A DNA stretch of 37,676 bases. It comes from an uncultured Clostridia bacterium. Lineage in GTDB: Bacteria > Bacillota > Clostridia > TANB77 > CAG-508. The translations under genes and the position numbers were made by a program. The notes under the pieces are model-generated. The model ran no database searches. It saw only the letters and a list, made by a program, of their open reading frames with translations, and was not told the DNA's origin. The stretch is taken from NCBI GenBank assembly GCA_949280815.1, contig CASDJM010000015.1:1-37676 (forward strand), given 5' to 3'. Numbering within the stretch: the stretch's first letter is position 1; each line of letters begins with the position of its first letter. Positions 26,823 to 34,337 of the stretch are shown here, in pieces.

Positions 26823-27200
26823 ATGAATAGTCAAGAAAAAATTTTAAGAAAAACGATAGGCAAGAAAATTAAACTAGCTAGAGCAAAAGCAGAATATACA
26901 CAAGAACAATTAGCAGAAAAATTATCTTTATCTCCTAGATACATTAGTCAATTAGAAAGAGGTATTGCCTTTGGAAGTGCTACTACTATTATTAATGTTT
27001 GCAAAGTTCTGAATATAAACTCTGACTTTCTGTTTCATGATTTAATCAACGATAAAACTCCTATTTTAGATGAGATTGCAGACGATAAATTTTTAGAAGA
27101 TTATTTAAAATTAAATGATTACAATAAAAATATTATATCTGTATTAACAAATGAATTAATTAAAATGCAAAATAAAGATAAAGACAAGAAAAATGCCTAA
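26823..27200 (+). CDS. XRE-family (Cro/CI-type HTH) regulator
   Basis: A 125-residue DNA-binding regulator. The helix-turn-helix spans about residues 11-65 (IGKKIKLARAKAEYTQEQLAEKLSLSPRYISQLERGIAFGSATTIINVCKVLNI), a standard XRE/Cro fold, followed by a short helical tail. AAGGAGG precedes the ATG. It converges on the M15 peptidase tail; a shared hairpin separates them. Its targets are unknown. A weak promoter-like AT-rich stretch (TATACT, TATAAA) lies upstream. Confidence 0.88.
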   Translation: MNSQEKILRKTIGKKIKLARAKAEYTQEQLAEKLSLSPRYISQLERGIAFGSATTIINVCKVLNINSDFLFHDLINDKTPILDEIADDKFLEDYLKLNDYNKNIISVLTNELIKMQNKDKDKKNA

Positions 27201-27221
27201 GGTACTATCACTTTAGGCATT
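27194..27221. terminator. Shared terminator between the XRE gene and the M15 peptidase tail
   Basis: Stem ATGCCTAA / TTAGGCAT with a 12-nt loop. The minus strand continues into TTTTTC, so it fits termination of the peptidase transcript best; the plus strand continues TTAATTT. Confidence 0.7.
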
Positions 27222-27650
27222 AATTTATAGTAGTACTGGTTGCCCCTGTACCAACAACATTTTCTTGTAATGATCTCCAAGTATTACAACCTATAATTCC
27301 ATCAGCTGAAAGCCCTCTTGAACGCTGATAAGAGACAACAGCATTATAAGTAGCTGTGCCAAAAATCCCATCTAATCCACCAGTCCTAAATCCTAATGTA
27401 TTTAAGTCATCTTGTGCAATTAATACATAATTACTTAAACTTCCTCTTCTTAACATTGGAAATCCTCCTGTTGAACAAGCAGGTTTCCCGAAAACGCTTA
27501 TCAAAATGCACCCATGTTGGAGTTAATCCGTATTGGTTCTACGTAACTCCATACTCCTGAATTATTGGCTGATTGCCATAATCTTGTTCTTTGGCTAGAT
27601 GTCAGCGTCTGCCCTACATCAAAAGCCACTCCCGCATAGTGTTGTGATTG
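27220..27650 (-). CDS. M15-type peptidase with peptidoglycan-binding domain, 3-prime part, two +1 shifts at CGG
   Basis: This is the back of the gene whose front is at 32093-32348. It carries SQHYAGVAFDVG, the SxHxxGxAxD zinc signature of M15 peptidases. The frame then meets an in-frame CGG at 27530-27528. Skipping it gives IGLTPTWVHFDKR, whose WxHxD box is the second zinc signature. Thirteen codons later is CGG 27490-27488; skipping it gives FGKPACSTGG and leads into a PG_binding_1 domain (LIAQDDLNTLGFRTGGLDGIFG...GLSADGIIGCNTWRSL). Without both shifts the WVHFD box and the binding domain are lost. The enzyme probably trims peptidoglycan stem peptides. Confidence 0.85.
27488..27490 (-). other. 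CGG +1 frameshift site in the M15 gene (TTT CGG G)
   Basis: In the corrected frame, codons CGT TTT CGG GAA. Skipping the C at 27490 gives TTT GGG AAA CCT (FGKP) and opens the peptidoglycan-binding domain. Confidence 0.85.
27528..27530 (-). other. CGG +1 frameshift site in the M15 gene (ATA CGG A)
   Basis: Codons CCA ATA CGG ATT. Skipping the C at 27530 gives ATA GGA TTA ACT CCA ACA TGG GTG CAT (IGLTPTWVH). It is one of only two sites whose preceding base is A rather than T. Confidence 0.88.
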
Positions 27651-27810
27651 TGTATACACAGTTGAACCTTTTTTATCGTGCGAAAGATAATTGCTTTTGA
27701 CATCGTTACATTTCGTTTTAAATTCATTCAACGTACAAGTGTACGTCTCTTGAATTTAAAACTTATGTGCCTAGTCAAAATTCAATTCTTTTTCGCACTT
27801 GTATCTATCT

Positions 27811-29394
27811 TTATATCAACTTTTCTATATCTATTTTTAATTCAAATTTTACTGATTTATCATGATAAATATAGATTTTATCAATTAACATATTTAGTAT
27901 TGCTTTATCTGGTACATCTTCTTCTATGATTTGATTAAAATAGTCTATTGTTTGTTTTAATTTCTCTTGCTTGATTTCTATATCTTCATTTTGTAATTCT
28001 TGCAATTTCTTTTCTGCTTTTTCTATTTCTTTATATTTTTCTTCTTCTAAACTCTTATATGTATTTTCTATAAATATTCTTTTATCTTCTGTATTGGTAG
28101 CTATTTCTTTAATTCTTTGAGAAATTAAAATCTTATATTCCACTTCTAAATTTTTTAGGCTTAACTTTAATTCTTCAAGATTTTTCTTTTTACTCGATTT
28201 ATATTCTTCTAGTTTCAAGCTTTCTATTTCTTTTATATAGTTATCTTTTAGTAGTATTAAAAAATTCTTAAAATTAGCAAGCAATATATCTTCTCTCACA
28301 TTATGGCATACACATCTTGACTTGCCATATTTTCTATAAGCAACACACTCATATAATTTTTTGGGATTATATCCTTCTCTATTACTACGAACTCTTGCCA
28401 CTCCTGTAACACTGCCACCACATTCTCCACATCTTAAGAATCCACCAAATATGTAATCTCTTTTTTTCTTTGTATACATGCTAGAATTTTTTACTCTTTT
28501 TTTCATCATTTCTTGCACTCTTTGAAATTGCTCTTTTGAAATAATTGCCTCATGATGATTTTCAAATATGTATTGATTTTCTCTTTTTATTTTTTTACCT
28601 TGCTTATGGATGTCTTTTCTTTCTGTTTTATGAGTAATTACAGTTCCTATATATATTTCATCTTTTAAAATTCTCTTTATCATATAAATATCCCATAATT
28701 TTTTTATAGGTTTTTTATAGATTTTTCCTTTCTTAATTAATTCCTTCTCAATTACTTGTGATGGCGTTAAAAAGTCATATTCAAAGTTTAGTTTATGGCA
28801 AATTTTTCGCATCCCTAAGCCTTGCTCATATAAATCAAATATTGTTGTTATAGTTTCTCTTACACTTTCATCAACTATTAATTCTCCCTTTTTAGCTGTT
28901 TTTAAATATCCAAATTTTGTACCTTGTAACAATATTCCTTTTTCTAATTGCTTGTGCATCCCAATTTTAACTTTTTTGGATACTTCTTTTACATATCTTT
29001 CATTAAACCAAGTTGAAAGACCTAGTAAATCATCATCTCCTTCTAATAAATTAAATTCTCCAAAAGTATCTTTTGTCAGTATTAGATTTACATTTTTCTC
29101 TTTTAAATCATCTATAAATGTAAGTGTTCTGCTACCTTTACGACCAATTCTTGATAAATCTTTTGCTAAAATAATATCTACTTTTCCATCATCAATGTCA
29201 GTCAACATTTTACTAAATTCTGGTCGCTCATCATTTGAAATATATCCAGATACATTGTCATCAATATAATATTTAGATATATTCCATCCTTGAGAATCAG
29301 CATACTCTTTTGCTAACTCCATTTGGCTATCTATACTACTATATCTACTTTTGTTATCATCTTTACTTAACCTACAGTAACATACAACCTTCAA
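27811..29394 (-). CDS. Large serine recombinase of element 2
   Basis: The 527-residue product has a resolvase domain with the catalytic Ser in YCRLSKDD (about residue 10), DDNVSGYISNDERPEF and AKDLSRIGRKGS. A recombinase domain follows (about 170-290), then a zinc ribbon (CGECGGSVTGVARV...YECVAYRKYGKSRCVCHNV, about 318-365) and a coiled coil (about 375-480). The start is a TTG at 29394 with GGAAGGA about 8 nt upstream. The start region lies in a perfect hairpin. It ends about 160 nt from the attachment site and points at the peptidase tail, as in element 1. The two recombinases are clearly different proteins. Confidence 0.95.
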   Translation of the reverse strand: MKVVCYCRLSKDDNKSRYSSIDSQMELAKEYADSQGWNISKYYIDDNVSGYISNDERPEFSKMLTDIDDGKVDIILAKDLSRIGRKGSRTLTFIDDLKEKNVNLILTKDTFGEFNLLEGDDDLLGLSTWFNERYVKEVSKKVKIGMHKQLEKGILLQGTKFGYLKTAKKGELIVDESVRETITTIFDLYEQGLGMRKICHKLNFEYDFLTPSQVIEKELIKKGKIYKKPIKKLWDIYMIKRILKDEIYIGTVITHKTERKDIHKQGKKIKRENQYIFENHHEAIISKEQFQRVQEMMKKRVKNSSMYTKKKRDYIFGGFLRCGECGGSVTGVARVRSNREGYNPKKLYECVAYRKYGKSRCVCHNVREDILLANFKNFLILLKDNYIKEIESLKLEEYKSSKKKNLEELKLSLKNLEVEYKILISQRIKEIATNTEDKRIFIENTYKSLEEEKYKEIEKAEKKLQELQNEDIEIKQEKLKQTIDYFNQIIEEDVPDKAILNMLIDKIYIYHDKSVKFELKIDIEKLI

Positions 29395-29425
29395 TATATT
29401 TATCCTTCCCGAAGATAAATATATT
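29393..29425 (-). promoter_or_regulatory. Perfect 12-bp hairpin over the start of recombinase 2
   Basis: AATATATTTATC and GATAAATATATT form a perfect 12-bp stem with a 9-nt loop. In the mRNA the GGAAGGA ribosome site sits in the loop and right arm, and the TTG start touches the base of the stem. It could hold translation down, or be a dyad operator bound by a regulator or the recombinase itself. Confidence 0.65.
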
Positions 29426-29479
29426 TGTGTTTTTAGATTATTTATATATTATCTTCTTTTTATGGTAAATTCAATCCTT

Positions 29480-29689
29480 TTATTTCATATTTTTACTTTT
29501 TTCGTAATTTAATATTCCTTTTATTTTTTTTACAGTGTCATTTTCCCCATTAATAAAAATTGATATATTTGAATATTGTTTTTTTAATTGATTAATTTTC
29601 TCTATAATTTTTGAATTCTCTTGTTCTTGTTTGCTTATATATATTTGAATTATTTGCTTATTTTCAAAATCAAATTTTTGAATTTTCAT
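29480..29689 (-). CDS. Small hypothetical protein, 69 aa
   Basis: The frame opens with GTG at 29698, but the ATG at 29689 (MKIQKFDFENKQIIQIYISKQEQEN) is a better start. The product is short, with helical stretches (ENSKIIEKINQLKKQYSNISIFING...) and a basic end. It looks like the small ORFs found upstream of serine recombinases, including the 50-residue one in element 1, though with no clear sequence match. No function can be given. Confidence 0.5.
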   Translation of the reverse strand: MKIQKFDFENKQIIQIYISKQEQENSKIIEKINQLKKQYSNISIFINGENDTVKKIKGILNYEKSKNMK

Positions 29690-29890
29690 ACACACCACTG
29701 CCTTTTTTCTCTAGTAATGTATATTAATAAAATTGGTTATACATTACTAAAAAAGAGCAAGAAAAAAATCAGCTTTTTTGCTGACTTTCCTTACTCAAAT
29801 TTTTTTCATGTTATCATTATATTATGATGTTTTTATAAAATCAATTCCCTTTTTGTTCCCTATTTTCTATTTCTAATATAATTTTTAATA

Positions 29891-30115
29891 AGTATACTAA
29901 GTGAACTAATAATTGAATAACCTAAAAGTACAAGTTCATTAAGTGTACTTGAAAATTTTATTTTTTTCATATTCACTAAATGAACTTTTTTTCTAAAAGA
30001 TAAGTACACTCAGTGAACTTTTGTCTAAAATGAGTGAACTTTTTGAAATTTTTAGTTCACCTATTTTTAATTTTAACGAAGAATAGAGGATTTGAGCCAG
30101 TTCACCGAGTGAATT
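29891..30115. repeat. Array of AGTTCACTnAGTGAACT-type palindromes
   Basis: Five near-palindromic 17-19-bp words lie at 29891-29907, 29932-29950, 29971-29987, 30002-30020 and 30099-30115, with half-sites near 30031-30040 and 30054-30061. Examples are AAGTACACTCAGTGAACTT and ATTCACTAAATGAACTT. They occupy the gene-free 29690-30441 stretch of element 2. Such arrays are typical of iteron origins or of binding sites of a dimeric regulator. No replication initiator is visible in element 2. Confidence 0.75.
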
Positions 30116-30303
30116 TCTACATCATATTTACTTAAAATTTTTGTTTCTTTATTAACTATTGAAGGCTTGTCCTTCAATGTGTACAGGCGATATGTTAATA
30201 CCGCTTTCCTGCCCTCATTTTTAATGAGGTATTTTAGGTTTTAATAGTGATTATGTCTACTTAATTAAATATGCCTATCCTTAAATCCCCTTAATTAAAA
30301 AAG

Positions 30304-30380
30304 AATGTGCTTTTAAAATTAAGTCAAGATTGTGCGACAGCACATTTATTTAACCTTGACTTGATTTTAGAAAACACATT
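30304..30380. repeat. 77-nt long imperfect hairpin with an inner GTGC/GCAC stem
   Basis: AATGTGCTTTTAAAATTAAG on the left pairs with the reverse complement of CTTGATTTTAGAAAACACATT on the right, with AAGTCAAG / CTTGACTT perfectly matched. Inside is GTGCGACAGCAC. It could be a structured RNA, a transfer origin or a terminator. The 30116-30303 stretch also has a smaller hairpin (CCTCATTTTTAATGAGG) but no gene. Confidence 0.55.
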
Positions 30381-30441
30381 ATAATTTATGTAGAGGATTA
30401 TGATTTTATAAAATTTTTACTTTTTCTTTTTTATGAACTAA

Positions 30442-30921
30442 CTAATATTGGATATTGTTATTGTCTATATACTTTATAAATTCATATCTAGTAATACCTT
30501 TAGGCCAATCTTTTATTTCAGCTATCAACTTAAATCCTTTTTTCTCATAAAAACCTTTTGCTTGAAAATCTAATGTATACAGATGTATTCCAACTAGTTC
30601 CTCTTCTTTACAATATTCAATAGCTTTATTTATTAAACGTGAACCTATTTTATTTTCTCTAAAATTCTCATTTACATATAATATATCTATATCTAACCAC
30701 TGCATTTTTTTATGTGCTATTATTCCACCAATAATTTGATTATCTAATAATGCATAGAACCCAAATGGATCATTATATCCCTTTTCTCTATATATTTGAA
30801 ATATTGGATGTTCTGGATGATTTTTATTATTAAAACTTTTTATCCCTTCTCTTATAACTTTTTCATACTCTTTATTATTACTTACTATTATATCTTGTTC
30901 TATCATTTGCTTACTTTCCAT
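30442..30921 (-). CDS. GNAT-family N-acetyltransferase
   Basis: A 159-residue acetyl-CoA-dependent acetyltransferase fold. The acetyl-CoA loop is ENFRENKIGSRLINKAIEYCKEE (about residues 94-116; R/Q-x-x-G-x-G/A in the form ENKIGS), preceded by the strand DIDILYVNE. The C-terminal LYTLDFQAKGFYEKKGFKLIAEI (about 121-143) is the usual GNAT tail. The substrate is unknown. GGGAGG precedes the ATG. Cargo of element 2, with the Bro-N gene 77 nt upstream in the same direction. Confidence 0.85.
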   Translation of the reverse strand: MESKQMIEQDIIVSNNKEYEKVIREGIKSFNNKNHPEHPIFQIYREKGYNDPFGFYALLDNQIIGGIIAHKKMQWLDIDILYVNENFRENKIGSRLINKAIEYCKEEELVGIHLYTLDFQAKGFYEKKGFKLIAEIKDWPKGITRYEFIKYIDNNNIQY

Positions 30922-30998
30922 AATTTTCCTCCCAATAATAATAATTTTATTATAAAATTATTATTATATTAACATATACATAATTGTTTTGCAAGTTC

Positions 30999-31886
30999 CT
31001 ATTTCTTTTTATTTTCTTCTTTTAATAATTTCTTTTTATCTAATTTATTGGAATCTAAATATTTATAATCTAATGCATTTGTTTTACTAATAACTGATTT
31101 ACCTAGATTTTTTTCTATATCATCTCTTGCTACTTTAGCAGCATGTCCACCCATTTTAGCAATTTTTCTATTTTCTTTTAAGCCATATGGTTTATGTTCT
31201 TTTGCTAGTTCTCTTGTCGCTATTTCTCCTAAATCTGTTAAAGCAACTTCAATATCTGTCATATTATCTCTTAATGACTCTTTTCTAATATCCTTATATT
31301 CTTTGTATTCGCTGGCTTTCATTCCAGACCAACTTTGATATATCTCATTTGTTAATATAGCATATTCGTAATTTTGTTTAATACCATTTTCTTTCCATAC
31401 ATCTGTTAATTTTTTTCTGTCTAAAATTCCTTTTAGCCTAGTTTCTATCCATTGATCTGAATATCCTCTACCTCTATAATAATCTATTGCTCTATTTATA
31501 GCAATTTCTGGATCAAAAATTTCATCTATTCTTTCTTTTCCCATTTGGGCAAGCCACAATTTAAAAGGTTCTGCTTTTGAACTTGGTACAGATTCTATCA
31601 ATCTAAAAATTCCTTTTGTGTCTAATGTATCTGTTAAATAATTTTTTCCATCTTTTTGAGATTTCATTTTCAGTTGTACGATATTTTCGTACAACTGACT
31701 ACCTTCTTTTATTAGATTTCTCTTTAAATCTGTCCAATATCTTTTAGGAACTTTACTATCAGTTAATGCACTGATTACATCAACTACACTAAAATAATAT
31801 TCTTCTTTATCAGCATCCCAAACACTTCTTATTTCTTTTCCTTCAAAAAGATTTGATATTGTTTCTAATTTATTATTATCAGCCAT
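30999..31886 (-). CDS. Bro-N domain protein (DinD/phage antirepressor type)
   Basis: A 295-residue protein whose N-terminal part (about 12-115: LFEGKEIRSVWDADKEEYYFSVVDVISALTDSKVPKRYWTDLKR...KGIFRLIESVPSSKAEPFKLWLAQMGKER) is a Bro-N domain, a DNA-binding domain of phage antirepressors and of DinD-type proteins. The C-terminal part is helical and basic (GEIATRELAKEHKPYGLKENRKIAKMGGHAAKVARDDIE). The role in the element is unknown; control of excision or a response to DNA damage would fit the family. GTAGGAG precedes the ATG. The 31887-32092 stretch has no gene. Confidence 0.75.
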   Translation of the reverse strand: MADNNKLETISNLFEGKEIRSVWDADKEEYYFSVVDVISALTDSKVPKRYWTDLKRNLIKEGSQLYENIVQLKMKSQKDGKNYLTDTLDTKGIFRLIESVPSSKAEPFKLWLAQMGKERIDEIFDPEIAINRAIDYYRGRGYSDQWIETRLKGILDRKKLTDVWKENGIKQNYEYAILTNEIYQSWSGMKASEYKEYKDIRKESLRDNMTDIEVALTDLGEIATRELAKEHKPYGLKENRKIAKMGGHAAKVARDDIEKNLGKSVISKTNALDYKYLDSNKLDKKKLLKEENKKK

Positions 31887-32092
31887 ATAAAATCATCTCC
31901 TACATTGATTTTTTATTTGCTATATTGTATCAAACATTTGTTTAATATGCAAGTATTTATTCAAAATAATTATAAAAATAAAGCACTATTTATAGCACTT
32001 TATTCATTAAATCCTATCTCTAAAAACACAAATTTTACCTATCTTCTATTGCAAATTTTTATATGTTCAACTGTATGTTGTAAGTCATGACT

Positions 32093-32348
32093 TTGGTTTC
32101 CATGTCCGTCCCTCATATGGTCTTTTAAAAGCAAATCCCACTGAAATTGGTGCCCCAAATATATATCTTTGACTGTTCCAACTTTGCATACATCTTTTTG
32201 TTGTCCATAAAATATTACTTTTGCTAGAACCTCTAAATTCTCTTACTCTCAAGGTTCCATTTGTATTGTATGGCATAGGTTCTGCCTCTCCCCTATAATA
32301 TGTTTCCATTCTATCAGTATCATTGTTAAATACTAGTATTTTCGCCAC
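32093..32348 (-). CDS. M15-type peptidase, 5-prime part, one +1 shift at CGG
   Basis: The front of the split peptidase: MAKILVFNNDTDRMETYYRG...VREFRGSSKSNILWTTKRCMQSWNSQRYIFGAPISVGFAFKRPYEG, then an in-frame CGG at 32108-32106. Unshifted it gives RTWKPKS and stops at once; skipping base 32108 gives EGGHGNQS, ready to join SQHYAGVAFDVG at 27647. The whole protein would be about 226 residues (front 85, back 141). No signal peptide or anchor is visible, which is unusual for a wall-acting enzyme and suggests phage-like or spore-type release. The front domain is not one I can name. Confidence 0.8.
32106..32108 (-). other. CGG +1 frameshift site in the M15 gene front (GGA CGG A)
   Basis: Codons GAG GGA CGG ACA. 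Skipping the C at 32108 gives GAG GGA GGA CAT GGA AAC CAA (EGGHGNQ), continuing into the attachment site of element 2. The preceding base is A, as at 27530. Confidence 0.82.
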
Positions 32349-32476
32349 GGGTGTTATCCCCCTCTATTTTTTTATTTTCTATATTATATGTGGCTTTCAT
32401 TTTTTGGTGAAAAAAAAACGAACATTATATTCTAAATAACATAGTTATTAAAGAATTTATAACATTCGTATATTTA

Positions 32477-33202
32477 TTATTTTGCTTCTCTTGCTTTTAC
32501 AACAACTCTATGTTTACTATCATCAGTACAAGTAATTAAAGTAACTTCCCTCTTTCCATTTGTTAATTGTGTAGTACAACTAACATCAGTTGGATCGACT
32601 TGATATTTATTATACACTTTATATTGAATTGTCTTTCCTGATAAATCTGTTACTTGAACAATATCTCCTGTCTCTAGTGTAGGTACTTTACTAAAAAATC
32701 TAGTATTTCTATAATTATGACCCACTATACAAAAATTACCAATCTTATTTGGATTTGGCCCCCAAAATTTAGTAGGAGAAATCTTTAACAACTCCTCTGT
32801 TTCTTCCACTGTATCTGTTGCACCATCTATAATTGGATAAGTAACATTTATTTGGGGAATATTTATTGTTCCTATAGTTGCATATTGAAATCCATTTTCT
32901 GTTGTTTGCATATTCTGATTTATTTGATTATTATCTTTTTCTTCTTGTGATGCATCATCTAGCACTACAACTAAAACATTATTTTTAGCAACAGTAGTAT
33001 CTTCCTCTGGAAACTCAAGATTAGCCAAAATATCTTGTGATACTTGTTCGCTTTTATTTCTGTCATATTCAGCATAAATATAAGCAGAAATTAAGACTAC
33101 TACTAAAAAAACAGATAAAAAAAATTCAAATTTATAGATTTTCTTTTTTCTCTTCAATTCAGGTGTAATATACAGTTTTTTGGTAATCAAAATCTGATTC
33201 AT
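32477..33202 (-). CDS. Class D-like sortase
   Basis: A cysteine transpeptidase that anchors proteins to the cell wall or builds spore/surface structures. The 241-residue product has a basic N-terminus, one membrane segment (about 27-45), an acidic linker, and the sortase barrel. The catalytic His lies in CIVGHNYRNTRFF (about 164), the Cys in VTLITCTDD (about 224) and the Arg in KHRVVV (about 233). The domain is complete. AAGGAG precedes the ATG. No LPxTG substrate gene is visible in the window, so it is probably a housekeeping sortase. Confidence 0.9.
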   Translation of the reverse strand: MNQILITKKLYITPELKRKKKIYKFEFFLSVFLVVVLISAYIYAEYDRNKSEQVSQDILANLEFPEEDTTVAKNNVLVVVLDDASQEEKDNNQINQNMQTTENGFQYATIGTINIPQINVTYPIIDGATDTVEETEELLKISPTKFWGPNPNKIGNFCIVGHNYRNTRFFSKVPTLETGDIVQVTDLSGKTIQYKVYNKYQVDPTDVSCTTQLTNGKREVTLITCTDDSKHRVVVKAREAK

Positions 33203-33266
33203 TTCATTCTCCTTTTTTATACTTCTTTTTTATTATATCATAAAAATGATTAATTGAGAAGATATT

Positions 33267-34133
33267 TTAAAACATTTCGTTTAGATAATTAGCAATCTTT
33301 GCATAATCTTCCAATTTCAATTTCTCAGGTCTTATACTTTTATTTATCCCTAACTTCTCTAGAATTTGTATTCCCTCTTCTTTACTAATAAAAACCTTTG
33401 TATTCACTAATACATTTAATAAAGTTTTTCTTCTTTGCAAAAAAGCATATTTGATAATTTTAAACATAACTTCTTTCTTCTCTACTTTAGCAATTGGTTC
33501 TTTTCTAATAGTTAATTTAATCACTTTTGATATTACTTCTGGTTCTGGTATAAAAGAATCATTTGGGACTTCCAAAATCCCCTGTGCCTGTGCATAATAA
33601 TATACACTGTATGTGATAGCTCCTGTCTCTTTTTCTCCTGGAATAGCAATTAGTCTGTCTGCTACTTCTTTTTGTATCATAACGGTTATACTCTCTAATG
33701 GTAATTCTTCTTCCAGTAGTTTCATAATAATTGGTGTTGTTATATAATATGGTAAATTTGCTACTATCTTCACATTTTTGATATTAGCATTTTTCCTTTC
33801 GTTTTCTATTAGCTTTTTTAAATCAACTTTCAGCACATCTTGATTAAGAAGCTGAAAATTTTCGTAAAACGAAAATCTATCTTCTAAAATATTTACCATT
33901 TTTTTATCTAATTCTATACAAACAACTTTTCCTGCTTTTTCTAATAAATATTTTGTTAATGTTCCCAGACCTGGACCAATTTCTATTACTAAATCTTCTT
34001 TTTTGATTTGACTACTTTCTATGATTGTTTGAACTACTTCTTCACTGATTAAAAAATTTTGCCCTAAAGACTTATTCGCTTTTATATGATATTTATTTAA
34101 TATAAATTTGGTTTCTTCTAAAATTGTATTCAA
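33267..34133 (-). CDS. ksgA: 16S rRNA dimethyladenosine transferase
   Basis: KsgA (RsmA) dimethylates A1518 and A1519 of 16S rRNA. The 288-residue product starts MNTILEETKFILNKYHIKANKSLGQNFL and has the SAM loop VIEIGPGLGTLT (about residue 45), VCIELDKKM, NQDVLKVDL and the catalytic NLPYYITTPI (about 126). The C-terminal rRNA-binding FLQRRKTLLNVL region is present. The start is a TTG at 34133 with GAGG upstream. The 34134-34337 gap contains the divergent promoter region for this gene and the PBP. Confidence 0.95.
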   Translation of the reverse strand: MNTILEETKFILNKYHIKANKSLGQNFLISEEVVQTIIESSQIKKEDLVIEIGPGLGTLTKYLLEKAGKVVCIELDKKMVNILEDRFSFYENFQLLNQDVLKVDLKKLIENERKNANIKNVKIVANLPYYITTPIIMKLLEEELPLESITVMIQKEVADRLIAIPGEKETGAITYSVYYYAQAQGILEVPNDSFIPEPEVISKVIKLTIRKEPIAKVEKKEVMFKIIKYAFLQRRKTLLNVLVNTKVFISKEEGIQILEKLGINKSIRPEKLKLEDYAKIANYLNEMF

Positions 34134-34337
34134 TTTACCTCTACCTCTTTTTTTTTCTATTCTGTTATGAAATTTATTTAAATAATACTATAATTCACTT
34201 ATTTTTTCAACTATTATTGCTTTTTAAATCTTTTTAATATACAATAATTAAAAAGATTCATCATGTCATTGTGTGCATTCAGAAAATTTCAATTTCCTAG
34301 AATGCACAAGAATTTTACTAAAAAAGGAAGGATTGCT

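Larger units (their letters stand above)
27648..32095 (-). mobile_element. Element 2: about 4.4-kb large-serine-recombinase element inside an M15 peptidase gene
   Basis: The element separates two parts of one peptidase gene. Inverted arms (GTTCAACTGT on one side, ACAGTTGAAC on the other; plus-strand 27654-27667 and 32065-32076) mark the old attP. Two cores are possible: CAA (27648-27650 and 32093-32095, 4445 bp), which rejoins GNQSQHYAG, or ACAACA (27640-27645 and 32076-32081, 4436 bp), which rejoins QSHDLQHYAG. Both keep the frame. I prefer CAA because it preserves the SxH of the zinc signature. Cargo: recombinase, a 69-aa protein, a palindrome array, a GNAT acetyltransferase and a Bro-N protein. 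Confidence 0.85.

Noticed and set aside
736-32108. Reading the ten frame breaks as ordinary pseudogenes or random sequencing errors
   Set aside because: All ten are the same base added at the same codon in the same phase, none lies in an A/T homopolymer, and every corrected protein is full length and consensus-like. The one true pseudogene here (IS110) shows stops and mixed breaks unrelated to CGG. A systematic artefact is still possible and is kept as the main alternative.
736-32108. Reassignment of CGG to another amino acid such as Gln or Trp
   Set aside because: Substituting any amino acid for CGG leaves the frame broken at all ten sites, so a sense reassignment does not explain them.
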